64,000 bases of DNA from Bacteroidota bacterium (GTDB lineage Bacteria; Bacteroidota; Bacteroidia; Bacteroidales; F082), in the NCBI GenBank assembly GCA_024279935.1, contig JAJRQZ010000103.1, forward strand, positions 1 to 64,000. Reading direction: 5' to 3'. Within the stretch, counting starts at the first letter, position 1. Each line of letters starts with the position of its first letter. Below, one piece after another: positions 28,946 to 36,757 of the stretch. A program made the translations under genes and the position numbers. A model generated the notes under the pieces. It worked only from the letters and a program-made list of their open reading frames with translations. It was not told the origin of the DNA and did not search any database.

Positions 28946-29365
28946 ATGAAAATTATGAGAGTAAATAGTATTTTTAAGTTAATCGCAATTACACTGGTAA
29001 GCGTAACAATGATCTACGGATCCTGTAATAAAACTGATGACCCCGTTGCGCCCGCACCTTATCTTCCAGGCTTCAACGCGACTTCCATATCCGGTAATGT
29101 TGGTGGCGTGGAAGTTATCGAGTTTGCAATTGTTTGTACAACAGACGATGTAAACATTACTAAAATAGAAGTTCATGCACCTGACGGAAGTACTTATACC
29201 TATACGGGCGGCTTATTTGTGAGAAACCAGCAAATGATAATCCCGGATACTTTTGTGAAGCTTTCGGGCAACTGGACTTTTGCCATAACAGGATCGGTAT
29301 CGGGTGGCACGCATAATGCGGAAGGTTTTAATGCATCGGCCGCGGTAAGCGTTTCGGCAAAATAA
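28946..29365 (+). CDS. Small lipoprotein with an immunoglobulin-like fold
   Basis: 139 residues. An N-terminal helix ends in the lipobox IYGSC, so it should be lipidated. The mature part is short, Gly/Ser/Thr-rich and beta-strand-like, with VNITKIEVHAPDGSTYTYTGG and LSGNWTFAITGSVSGGTHN, suggesting one Ig-like domain. No family is recognised. It follows the LytTR regulator after 161 bases and ends at a terminator. Confidence 0.75.
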   Translation: MKIMRVNSIFKLIAITLVSVTMIYGSCNKTDDPVAPAPYLPGFNATSISGNVGGVEVIEFAIVCTTDDVNITKIEVHAPDGSTYTYTGGLFVRNQQMIIPDTFVKLSGNWTFAITGSVSGGTHNAEGFNASAAVSVSAK

Positions 29366-29437
29366 ATTTTTCCCGCGGAAACTGATTAATTGATTCTTCA
29401 TATTTTTATATTGGACCTGATATGTTATTCAGGGAAT

Positions 29438-29465
29438 AAGCCACTGTAAAGCAGTGGCTTTTTTT
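29438..29465 (+). terminator. Rho-independent terminator after the small lipoprotein gene
   Basis: A nine-base perfect stem (AAGCCACTG / CAGTGGCTT) with a five-base loop is followed by a run of T residues, 73 bases after the stop codon. Confidence 0.88.
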
Positions 29466-29770
29466 ATGTCTCTTCTTTCCTTTCTTGGATATTGTTTTTT
29501 GATTTATACCAATGAGCCAAGATCGGGATACGCTCAGCAGTTTGGTGATAGCGTTCAAGCAGGCGCTTTTGGTGTGTTAGTGTCCTTTCGCCTTTGAAGG
29601 GTAGGAGGGCGCATATAGTCTATATCAAATTGAGGGGATATGTATTCATGAATGGCGATACCTGTCTAATAGACAGTCCCCGTCTTCTAAGCATAATTTG
29701 TCGTTGCTTTATTTTCGTTCCCCCTTGTTTCACAATAATGTTAATGATTAAGGAACAGATTAGACGCTTG

Positions 29771-29784
29771 TGTACAAATGTAAC
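29771..29784. promoter_or_regulatory. Operator-like site 1 (single core)
   Basis: TGTACAAATGTAAC matches the core TTACAAATGTAA found twice more upstream of the XRE regulator. It is the most distal and least symmetrical copy, 375 bases before that start codon. Confidence 0.4.
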
Positions 29785-29852
29785 CTATCCCAATTACATA
29801 CCTGAATATCAAACATATAACGGTTGAGCCATTTTGACGTCCAATATCCGGA

Positions 29853-29882
29853 TGTTTACAAATGTATATACATTTGTAAACA
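29853..29882. promoter_or_regulatory. Perfect 30-base palindrome (operator-like site 2)
   Basis: Arms TGTTTACAAATG and CATTTGTAAACA flank a central TATATA; every base pairs. It contains two inverted copies of the core TTACAAATGTA seen in sites 1 and 3, as expected for two dimers of one regulator. It is 277 bases before the XRE gene. With no T-run after it, a terminator is unlikely. Confidence 0.6.
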
Positions 29883-30068
29883 ATGCTGGATTTAATAAAT
29901 GCTTAATATAATAATCACATAACCAGACTTATAAATGTCAATATATCAAATACACTTTAAAATATCGGCATAAATGTAGTAAAAATTCGATGAATGTATT
30001 TAGTGATATAAATATATATGTATCAATGTAATATAATAATGAATCAGAATTATAGTTTAAATAATTAT

Positions 30069-30088
30069 GTTGTTACATTTGTAACAAC
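30069..30088. promoter_or_regulatory. Inverted repeat just upstream of the XRE promoter (site 3)
   Basis: GTTGTTACA and TGTAACAAC are perfect nine-base arms around TT. It shares the core TTACATTTGTAA with sites 1 and 2 and lies about 20 bases upstream of the -33 region of the XRE gene, a place suited to autoregulation. Confidence 0.6.
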
Positions 30089-30131
30089 CATATCTTTTTC
30101 ATTGACGTTTACATCTGAATACTATTTTGTT

Positions 30132-30139
30132 TAACTTTG
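30132..30139 (+). promoter_or_regulatory. -7 element of the XRE regulator gene
   Basis: TAACTTTG is a perfect TAnnTTTG. A TTTA at 30108-30111 is 20 bases upstream and may serve as -33. The ATG is 20 bases downstream. Confidence 0.6.
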
Positions 30140-30158
30140 TGTATTAAACATTGCTGTT

Positions 30159-30626
30159 ATGATACAGAGAATAAAAAGTTTTATCGAGAGCCAAAACCTG
30201 AGCTCCTCGGGATTTGCGAACGAGATCGGTGTTCAGCGTTCTTCTGTTTCGCATATCTTATCGGGCAGGAACAAGCCTAGCCTGGATTTTATATTAAAGT
30301 TTAAGGAACATTATCCCGACTTAAGTTTCGAGTGGTTGTTGACGGGCAAGGGTGGCATGTTCGCTCACGAGGAAAAAGTTGCCAAAACCGATAAGCCCGG
30401 CGGCAAGAAAAAAGCTGCTGACAAAGAAACCGGGGAAAATGAATTATCCTTGTTTGCCGATGAACAAAAACCATTTAGTGAAACAAAACAGGTTTCCCCG
30501 GATATATCAAGTGAGGTAAAAGACGAGGAAATACCTTATTATGGAATAAAAAAGGTATCTAAGAGGCTTAAAAAGGTTATTTTACTTTATCATGACAATA
30601 GTTTTGAGGAGTTCAATCCAGAATAA
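30159..30626 (+). CDS. XRE-family transcriptional regulator
   Basis: 155 residues. Residues 1-65 form a Cro/CI-type helix-turn-helix (SGFANEIGVQRSSVSHILSGRNKPSLDFILKF) with the FEWLLTGKGGMF extension common in Bacteroidota regulators of this type. A Lys/Glu-rich linker follows, and the C-terminal tail ends in KRLKKVILLYHDNSFEEFNPE, also recurrent in this group. No sensor or peptidase domain is seen. The palindromes upstream suggest that it controls its own promoter. It is transcribed alone and ends at a terminator. Confidence 0.9.
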   Translation: MIQRIKSFIESQNLSSSGFANEIGVQRSSVSHILSGRNKPSLDFILKFKEHYPDLSFEWLLTGKGGMFAHEEKVAKTDKPGGKKKAADKETGENELSLFADEQKPFSETKQVSPDISSEVKDEEIPYYGIKKVSKRLKKVILLYHDNSFEEFNPE

Positions 30627-30630
30627 TGCA

Positions 30631-30668
30631 AAAAAAAGGCTGCCTTTTACGAAAGGCAGCCTTTTTTG
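30631..30668 (+). terminator. Rho-independent terminator, probably bidirectional
   Basis: A perfect hairpin with arms AAAAAGGCTGCCTTT and AAAGGCAGCCTTTTT, four-base loop, lies between the convergent XRE gene and ndk. The A tract on one side and T tract on the other allow use from both strands. Confidence 0.88.
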
Positions 30669-30684
30669 ATCTTTAACGGCAAGC

Positions 30685-31104
30685 TTAAAACATCTCCCTC
30701 TGTGAGAAGAAGAAATTTGCTTCGATTCTTGCGTTCTCATCGCTGTCGGACCCATGAACCGCATTGGCTTCTATTGAAGTAGCATATAGCTTGCGGATGG
30801 TTCCCTCCGCCGCGTCGGCAGGATTGGTTGAGCCAATATATTCCCTATAAGCTTCAACAGCATTTTCTTTTTCAAGTACGGCGGCTATAATCGGCCCCGA
30901 CGACATAAAGGACACTAAGTCGTTATAAAAGGGGCGTTCTTTGTGAACTGCATAAAACTTTCTCGCGTCATTTTTTGTTAAGCGTGTAAATTTAAGGGCT
31001 TTAACCGAAAAGCCGCCCTCGATAATCTTGGCGATTATGTTTCCCATATTGCCATCAGCAACAGCCTTGGGCTTAATCATCGTAAAAGTTATGTTTCCTG
31101 ACAT
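30685..31104 (-). CDS. ndk: Nucleoside diphosphate kinase
   Basis: 139 residues, full length. [17 protein letters not shown] at the start and the catalytic H117 in [15 protein letters not shown] are intact, as are the nucleotide-binding [11 protein letters not shown] and [15 protein letters not shown]. It exchanges gamma-phosphates among nucleoside di- and triphosphates. It is divergent from nrnA with 74 bases between start codons. Confidence 0.98.
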   Translation of the reverse strand: MSGNITFTMIKPKAVADGNMGNIIAKIIEGGFSVKALKFTRLTKNDARKFYAVHKERPFYNDLVSFMSSGPIIAAVLEKENAVEAYREYIGSTNPADAAEGTIRKLYATSIEANAVHGSDSDENARIEANFFFSQREMF

Positions 31105-31128
31105 AGTTAATGTTAATTAAAATTTTCG

Positions 31129-31136
31129 CAAAAATA
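31129..31136 (-). promoter_or_regulatory. Probable -7 element of ndk
   Basis: On the minus strand this is TATTTTTG, matching TAnnTTTG, 24 bases before the ndk ATG. It lies within about 20 bases of the nrnA -7 element, so the divergent promoters overlap. Confidence 0.45.
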
Positions 31137-31147
31137 CATGTTATTTT

Positions 31148-31155
31148 TATCTTTG
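31148..31155 (+). promoter_or_regulatory. -7 element of the nrnA-FKBP operon
   Basis: TATCTTTG is a perfect TAnnTTTG, with a TTTC 20 bases upstream (31124-31127) as a weak -33. It lies downstream of the TTG/ATG starts that would give a longer nrnA protein and so supports the start at 31179. Confidence 0.55.
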
Positions 31156-31178
31156 CCACTTCTAATTTACAAAATGCA

Positions 31179-32222
31179 ATGTTGACGAAACAACAACTTG
31201 ACGAAATCAACGGTTTTATTAGTGATGGGAGTAAAATCGTTATAACAGCTCATACAAACCCTGATGGCGATGCTGTTGGGTCTTCACTGGCCGTTTACCA
31301 CTATTTAAAGGCAAAAGGAGCTGAGGTAAGTTCGATGGTGCCTAATAAATTCCCGGGTTTTTATAACTGGTTATCAGCGAGCAACGAGATAATCGTTTAT
31401 GAAACCGATGCAAAGAAGGCTAAAAAAGCCCTGATGGGCGCGGATTTGATCTTCTGTTTGGATTATAATGCCGTCCACAGGCTTGGGGCCATGGCGGATA
31501 TACTTCGGGCGGCCAAAGGGAAGAAAATCCTTATCGACCATCATGTTTCCCCCGAGACCGAAAGCTTCGATTACGTTTTGTCGGATATAAACACTTCTTC
31601 GACAGGTGAATTAGTGTATGATTTTATCGTTGCCCTGGGGGATGAGGAATTAATAGACTCGAAGGTCGCAGAGTGTCTTTACACCTGTATTATAACGGAT
31701 ACCGGCTCTTTTAGCCATTCGTGCAACAACCCGAAAACTTATGACGTGATGGCAAATCTTGTGCGCAAAGGCATCGATGCGCGAAGGCTGCACGGTTTTA
31801 TATATGACACCTTTTCTGAAAACCGCCTGCGTTTGCTGGGCTTTGCCATAAACGACAGAATGCTGGTCTGGGAGGAGCTTAAAACGGCCCTTATTTACCT
31901 CACTAAAGATGATTTAAAGAAGTATAAATATCAAGTTGGTGATACTGAGGGAGTTGTTAACTTTGCCCTATCGATGGAAAAAGTAAATTTGGCAGTGTTG
32001 GTTACTGAAAAAGATAAAAAAATACGATTAAGCTTCCGCTCGAAAGGGGATTTTTCCGTAAACAATCTTGCCCGCGAGCATTTCAACGGAGGAGGGCACC
32101 GCAATGCCGCCGGTGGTAACATGAACCTGCCCATCACGGACGTTATCGATAAGGTAAAGTCCGTCTTGAGCAGTTATCGTACAGAACTGAATTATAATAA
32201 TGCAAGTACTGATGGGCTTTAG
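31179..32222 (+). CDS. nrnA: DHH-family nanoRNase / pAp phosphatase
   Basis: 347 residues from the ATG at 31179 (MLTKQQLDEIN); the open frame extends 23 codons upstream but those lie over the promoter and are not conserved-looking. DHH-domain motifs are present: VITAHTNPDGDAVGSSLA, the ILIDHHVSPE signature, TSSTGELVYDF and TDTGSFSHS. The C-terminal DHHA1 domain ends in FNGGGHRNAAGG. NrnA proteins degrade short oligoribonucleotides and pAp. It overlaps the next gene by 23 bases. Confidence 0.93.
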   Translation: MLTKQQLDEINGFISDGSKIVITAHTNPDGDAVGSSLAVYHYLKAKGAEVSSMVPNKFPGFYNWLSASNEIIVYETDAKKAKKALMGADLIFCLDYNAVHRLGAMADILRAAKGKKILIDHHVSPETESFDYVLSDINTSSTGELVYDFIVALGDEELIDSKVAECLYTCIITDTGSFSHSCNNPKTYDVMANLVRKGIDARRLHGFIYDTFSENRLRLLGFAINDRMLVWEELKTALIYLTKDDLKKYKYQVGDTEGVVNFALSMEKVNLAVLVTEKDKKIRLSFRSKGDFSVNNLAREHFNGGGHRNAAGGNMNLPITDVIDKVKSVLSSYRTELNYNNASTDGL

Positions 32223-32745
32223 CTTTAAAATGCTGATATTGGCTTTATCGATGGCTTTCTTTTTTTCTTGTACAAATGAGGTCGATAAGGGCGATGTTAT
32301 TTATAAGACAACTAGCCGCGACAAGGAGCGGGCATTGTTGAAGGCCAATAAATATATGCTGAAGATCGAGAATCAGGAGATAGACAACTATGTGCGCAGG
32401 CATTCGTGGAATATGGCCTCGTCCGGTTCCGGGCTCAGGCTCGGGATTGTGGAAAAGGGCAGTGGCAAGGCAATAAAAAAGGGCGAGTTGGTGAGGATGG
32501 ATTACGAGACCCGATTGATAGACGGCAGCCTCGTTTATTCTTCGGCAAACGATGGGACGAAATCGTTTATCGTCGGACATGGTGGCGTCGAGTCGGGTCT
32601 GGAAGAAGCAGTGCTGTTGATGCATTATGGCGATGAGGCAAATATTATTATTCCTTCTCACCTGGCTTTTGGTTTGTTAGGTGACCAAAAAAGAATACCT
32701 TCGCACGCAACTTTGATTTATAAGGTTAAAATATTGATCAATTAA
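32200..32745 (+). CDS. GldI-type FKBP lipoprotein
   Basis: 181 residues. The leader ends with the lipobox-like FFFSC, so it is likely a lipoprotein facing the periplasm. A spacer of about 70 residues precedes one FKBP-type domain (about 88-181: KKGELVRMDYETRLIDG, IVGHGGVESGLEEAVLLMHYG, IIIPSHLAFG). The canonical active-site FDSS and GWDEG motifs are replaced by VYSS and SGLEEA, so prolyl isomerase activity may be weak. The layout matches GldI, which supports gliding/T9SS in flavobacteria. The order ndk-nrnA-gldI is, from memory, also found there; that needs checking. Alternative starts at codons 5 and 11 exist. Confidence 0.75.
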   Translation: MQVLMGFSFKMLILALSMAFFFSCTNEVDKGDVIYKTTSRDKERALLKANKYMLKIENQEIDNYVRRHSWNMASSGSGLRLGIVEKGSGKAIKKGELVRMDYETRLIDGSLVYSSANDGTKSFIVGHGGVESGLEEAVLLMHYGDEANIIIPSHLAFGLLGDQKRIPSHATLIYKVKILIN

Positions 32746-32819
32746 AATAATAATAGTAGTTTGGGTTGTAAGGTTTTGTAAACCAGGATATTGCAATTCA
32801 ACAATTAAAATTTAAGGTA

Positions 32820-33692
32820 ATGAAAAAAACATTTTTAGGATTAATGGCCATAGGGTTTTTTGCTGTTTTAATCTCCTCATGCGGGGATAATGGCGAATCA
32901 AAAACTACCGAGAGTGGGCTTAAGTACAAGTTTTATGAGACAAACGATGATGGGCGCATCCCTGTTAAAGGCGATATTATTGAGGTAAACATGAGTTATC
33001 AAACTCCCGATACTGTTTTATTTGATAGTAAGACAATGCCGAACCCCTTAGTTATGCGCCTGGACGAGTCTGTTTTCCAAGGTGACTTATACGAAGGTAT
33101 TTATTTGATGCACGAAGGCGACAGCGCTTCTTTTTCTTGTAATACCGACTCTGTTTTCATGAAGCTTTTCCGTCAGAAAGTAACACCGCCGCAATTTGAT
33201 TCGGTCGATTATATAACTTTCAACATCAAACTGTTGAGCGTCAAGTCGCAGGATGAGCTTAAGAAAGAGCAAGAAGCCGAGAATAAGGCCGCACAGGAGA
33301 GCGAGAAGGCTGATTTGGATAAATATCTGGCCGATAACAATATAACTGCCACCCCTACCGAAACTGGCCTGATCTTTATCGAAACTCAAAAGGGGAAGGG
33401 CGAGAAGCCTCGAAAAGGAGATAATGTGAAAGTTCATTATACAGGTTATTTGTTGGACGGGACTAAGTTCGACAGTTCGCTGGACCGCGGCAAGCCTTTT
33501 GAATTCGAGCTTGGCGCCGGGCGCGTTATTAAAGGCTGGGACGAAGGTATTGCCCTTATGAATGTCGGTAGCAAGGCCACGCTTATCATTCCATCTGCCA
33601 TTGCTTATGGGCCAAGAGGCGCCGGTGGTATGATCCCTCCTTATTCAACTCTTAAATTCGATGTTGAACTTTTAGGCTTCGACAAGAAATAA
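32820..33692 (+). CDS. Double-FKBP peptidyl-prolyl isomerase lipoprotein
   Basis: 290 residues. Lipobox LISSC near residue 21. An N-terminal FKBP-like domain (about 45-145: VNMSYQTPDTVLFDSK, FQGDLYEGIYLMHEGDS) is followed by a charged helical linker rich in Glu/Lys and a canonical C-terminal FKBP domain. That domain (about 195-288) has VHYTGYLLDGTKFDSS, VIKGWDEGIALMNVG and AIAYGPRGAGGMIPP, so the catalytic residues are complete here. It should assist folding in the periplasm. It is the middle of three FKBP-type genes in a row. Confidence 0.92.
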   Translation: MKKTFLGLMAIGFFAVLISSCGDNGESKTTESGLKYKFYETNDDGRIPVKGDIIEVNMSYQTPDTVLFDSKTMPNPLVMRLDESVFQGDLYEGIYLMHEGDSASFSCNTDSVFMKLFRQKVTPPQFDSVDYITFNIKLLSVKSQDELKKEQEAENKAAQESEKADLDKYLADNNITATPTETGLIFIETQKGKGEKPRKGDNVKVHYTGYLLDGTKFDSSLDRGKPFEFELGAGRVIKGWDEGIALMNVGSKATLIIPSAIAYGPRGAGGMIPPYSTLKFDVELLGFDKK

Positions 33693-33797
33693 TTGATTCT
33701 TAGTGAATGAGTCGTTGGTTATGGTAATGATAATCAGCGGCTTTTTCATATTTGTTTTCTAAATGTGTCCCATTGGCACTAGCAATCTTTTAATCTT

Positions 33798-34742
33798 ATG
33801 AAGAAGTATTTTGTAATATCAAGTGTGATTATCGCATTTTTCAGTTTATTTAACGGATGCTCGAACTCGGGATATCCGGGTTATGAACTGTCCGATAATG
33901 GGGTCAACTATAAATTTATTACTCGCTCAGCCGATACTGCAAAGGCAGAAGTATCGGATTATGTGGCAGTTAATATGACCTATGGCCTGGCCGACACCTT
34001 GTTGTTCGATAGCAAGACATTGGACGACGAGCTGGTGTTCCCATATATTGAGCATACATTTGCTGGCGACCTATATGATGCTTTGGGCCTAATGTCGGTT
34101 GGTGATTCCATGTCGTTTGTTATAGTAGCCGATTCGTTTTACCTTAAAACTGCAAATATGGACAAACTGCCAAGTTATGTAAAGGCAGGGGAACCAATGT
34201 ATTACAAACTGAAACTGCTGCGGGCCGAGACAAAAAAACAGTATCAGCAGGCAATTATAGATACTCAGACGGAGAAGAGAAAAAAGGAAATCAGCACCTT
34301 GCTCGATTATGTGCGCAACAACAAGATCAGCACACCGCCAGCTGCCAGCGGCTTATATTTTATAGAAACAAAAAAGGGCAGGGGGCACAAGCCCGAAAAA
34401 GGCGACGTCTGCAATATAAGACTTATGGTTAAAACCTTGAACGGGACTCAGTTATATTCAAACCTTAAAAAAGATATCCCTGTCCTGAAAGTAGAGTATG
34501 GAAAAGAGTTCGATACCAAAGGATTTATGGAGGGTCTGGGTATGATGAAAGAAGGCGGGGAAGCCAAGCTTATAGTTCCTTCCAACATTGGTGTCGGGGC
34601 TTATGGAATGCAAGGCGTTGACGGGTTTACAACTCTGGAATATATACTTGTGCTTGAATCAATAACTCCGTTTGCTGTGGCGGAAAAACAAAGAATTGAG
34701 GAAGAGAAGATCAGAAATGCCGAGCTAGTTTCTGTTAAGTAA
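33798..34742 (+). CDS. Double-FKBP-like lipoprotein with degenerate active sites
   Basis: 314 residues. Lipobox LFNGC near residue 21. Same two-domain plan as the gene before it: N-terminal VAVNMTYGLADTLLFDSK and FAGDLYDALGLMSVGDS, helical linker, then a C-terminal domain with VCNIRLMVKTLNGTQLYSN, KGFMEGLGMMKEGGEAKLIVPSNIG. The FDSS and GWDEG active-site motifs of the last domain are lost (LYSN, KGFMEG). Probably a paralogue kept as a chaperone or structural lipoprotein. Its 3' end overlaps the convergent receiver gene by 18 bases. Confidence 0.85.
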   Translation: MKKYFVISSVIIAFFSLFNGCSNSGYPGYELSDNGVNYKFITRSADTAKAEVSDYVAVNMTYGLADTLLFDSKTLDDELVFPYIEHTFAGDLYDALGLMSVGDSMSFVIVADSFYLKTANMDKLPSYVKAGEPMYYKLKLLRAETKKQYQQAIIDTQTEKRKKEISTLLDYVRNNKISTPPAASGLYFIETKKGRGHKPEKGDVCNIRLMVKTLNGTQLYSNLKKDIPVLKVEYGKEFDTKGFMEGLGMMKEGGEAKLIVPSNIGVGAYGMQGVDGFTTLEYILVLESITPFAVAEKQRIEEEKIRNAELVSVK

Positions 34743-35156
34743 TGTTTGGTTGGTGGTCAACTCTTTATTGTTGTTAAAGTATTTCTCGATCAGATCTGTC
34801 AGTTCTTCTACCAAAAAAGGTTTTGCCAGAAAATTATCCATGCCCGCATCGAAACAGCTTTGCCTGTCTGTCTCCATGGCGTAAGCGGTAACGGCAATAA
34901 TTTTTACCGGGGGTAAATTGTTTGCGGCTTCATATTCCCTTATTTGGATCGTGGCATCCAATCCGTTCATTTCGGGCATTTCCAAATCCATAAGTATTAA
35001 ATCGTATTTATTCTTTTTGTAAAAACCTATGCCTAACTGGCCGTTTACGGCGATATCTGTTTTATGGCCTAATCTGTCAAGAACAATTTTCACAAACTTT
35101 ATATTCATTTCGTCGTTTTCGACTAGCAGTATTCTCAGTCCTTTTACTCTTTCCAT
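34725..35156 (-). CDS. Stand-alone receiver protein (CheY-like)
   Basis: 143 residues, a single receiver domain with the acidic pair END (13-15), phosphoacceptor D57 in LILMDLEMPEMNG and the conserved FLAKPF. No output domain; a 25-residue Asn/Thr-rich tail follows. It lies 197 bases downstream of the histidine-less hybrid kinase and may act with it or with an HPt protein encoded elsewhere. Confidence 0.93.
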   Translation of the reverse strand: MERVKGLRILLVENDEMNIKFVKIVLDRLGHKTDIAVNGQLGIGFYKKNKYDLILMDLEMPEMNGLDATIQIREYEAANNLPPVKIIAVTAYAMETDRQSCFDAGMDNFLAKPFLVEELTDLIEKYFNNNKELTTNQTLLNRN

Positions 35157-35353
35157 ATTAGTATTTCTTTGTTGTTATTAGTACTTAATTATTGTAAATC
35201 AAGATATATGCCATTTTTAAACTTATTGGTATAATACTGGTAACGTGGTCATTATAATATTACATGCGAAATGGTCGAGTTTCAAATCGGGACATTTTCT
35301 TTGATAATAAAACAAATAACAATCAATGTGGTTCTTAATAGAAGAATTTTCCG

Positions 35354-36751
35354 CTACAAATTTAATACTTTTTCGATTACGGAGATCAATTCCGTCTTTT
35401 TTATCGGCTTCGACAAATATTCGTCGAAACCTTCATTCAAGAGTTTTTCCTTTTCATTCGACATGGCATAGGCCGTTTGGGCTATAAATGGCGTGCTTTT
35501 CATTACAGGCCAGTCTTTTTTAATCCGGTGCATAAGCGATATTCCGTCAAATTCACCGGGCAGGTTGATATCCATTAGCACAAAATCAATTATAAATTGG
35601 TCGAGAGCCAGCTTGGTAAGCTCGTCCAGAGTCTCTTCCCCGGAGCCGCGGACAACAAGCTTATTGCAGCCGAATAACAACTTTGTAAATAATATTTGGT
35701 TGATCTTGTCATCTTCCACGAGCAAGATATTTTTGTTTTCCCACGGAGCCTTGTCGCTTATTTGCTTCTTCCCGGCCTTGGGCTTTTTTTGTGCCTGAGC
35801 TTCTTTTGCAAGTTGCAAGCTGATGAAAGCCTCTGTCCCGCTACCTTTTTCAGACTCGATGACAATATTTCCGTTCATCAGGTGGAGGGCTTTTTTCGCA
35901 AGTGGCAAACTTAAGCCTGCCCCTTGGTATTTCGTTGAATACCCTAAGCTTTCCTGCCTGTAAGGCTCAAACACAAGCGGGATATAAGATGGGTCGATCC
36001 CGATACCGGTATCTTTAATGCTGACGGTAACAATATCACCCTCGCTTCTTGCGCCAATTTTAATATACCCTTTATCGGTAAACCTGACCGAATTGTCCAA
36101 AACCGAATCAACAATCCTTCTCAGGGTTTCCCTGTCTGACAAACAATAGTAGGCCGGGATTTTATCGGTTATAATCTGTAAGCCTTTCTCGTCGGCTATT
36201 TTCTTGTAGTTCGCAATCGACTCGTTGAGTATGGATCTTAAATCGCAAGCCGCCAGGTCGAAACTAATATCGTTTACTTCTATCCTGCTTATATCGATAA
36301 TATCGTTTAACAGCTTGAGCAAGTTCTCCCCGCTTTCGGAGATGCTGTTCCCAAACTCATAGAGATCGTCCCTGTTAAGGTGGGCCATCTCGGTTTTAAG
36401 CAGGTTGGCGAAACCCAATATCCCGTTCAGCGGGTTTCTTATTTCGTTACTGACATTTGTCAAGAAAACATTTTTCATATAATTGGCATTTTCTTCCTTT
36501 TCTATGGAGGCTTTCAAAGACTCGTTCCTGATCTTGATGTCTTGTATGTCAATCTTTAGCGCCCCCGATTCGGATTTGTAACGGGACTCGAAACTGTTTT
36601 TGGGATTGTTAAGCTCGTTTAAGTTCAGCCTGATGTCATTCTGCTTGTCGTTTATGGTTTTAGCCCAAACAGATTTTTTTCTGTAAAGAATCAACACCAT
36701 GCTTAGGGCTAGCAAGACAAAAACGATACATAAAACATAAAATAAGCTCAT
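35354..36751 (-). CDS. Hybrid histidine kinase homologue lacking the phosphoacceptor His
   Basis: 465 residues. An N-terminal membrane helix (about 3-22) and a coiled coil (about 35-88) precede a HisKA-like helix (about 90-160), a HATPase domain (about 205-320) and a receiver (about 340-463) with D394 in FVLMDINLPGEFDG. In the HisKA signature the His of SHEIRTPLNG is Asn: N102 in NVSNEIRNPLNG, read from the codon AAC at 36446-36448 on the minus strand. The ATP-binding motifs are mostly kept (KDTGIGID, GAGLSLPLA in place of GTGLGLAI). It cannot autophosphorylate the usual way, so it may act as a scaffold or ATP-gated regulator of its receiver. Six bases separate it from the methyltransferase upstream, the end of the polysaccharide locus. 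Confidence 0.88.
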   Translation of the reverse strand: MSLFYVLCIVFVLLALSMVLILYRKKSVWAKTINDKQNDIRLNLNELNNPKNSFESRYKSESGALKIDIQDIKIRNESLKASIEKEENANYMKNVFLTNVSNEIRNPLNGILGFANLLKTEMAHLNRDDLYEFGNSISESGENLLKLLNDIIDISRIEVNDISFDLAACDLRSILNESIANYKKIADEKGLQIITDKIPAYYCLSDRETLRRIVDSVLDNSVRFTDKGYIKIGARSEGDIVTVSIKDTGIGIDPSYIPLVFEPYRQESLGYSTKYQGAGLSLPLAKKALHLMNGNIVIESEKGSGTEAFISLQLAKEAQAQKKPKAGKKQISDKAPWENKNILLVEDDKINQILFTKLLFGCNKLVVRGSGEETLDELTKLALDQFIIDFVLMDINLPGEFDGISLMHRIKKDWPVMKSTPFIAQTAYAMSNEKEKLLNEGFDEYLSKPIKKTELISVIEKVLNL

Positions 36752-36757
36752 GATTAT

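Larger units (their letters stand above)
29464..30158. other. AT-rich intergenic region with operator-like sites
   Basis: About 700 bases without a convincing gene. The right half is very AT-rich and holds three related palindromic sites, listed separately, upstream of the XRE regulator. Around 29464-29620 the minus strand has a short open frame without a normal start whose translation looks protein-like (ERTLTHQKRLLERYH, then RIPILAHWYKSKNN), possibly a gene relic. A plus-strand frame at 29594-29827 (77 codons) has no domain, is low in coding character and was not accepted. A small hairpin (CTGTCT AAT AGACAG) lies near 29663-29677. Confidence 0.4.

Noticed and set aside
29594-29827. Plus-strand open frame of 77 codons in the AT-rich gap
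   Set aside because: No recognisable domain, no promoter or ribosome binding site, and a composition typical of chance frames.
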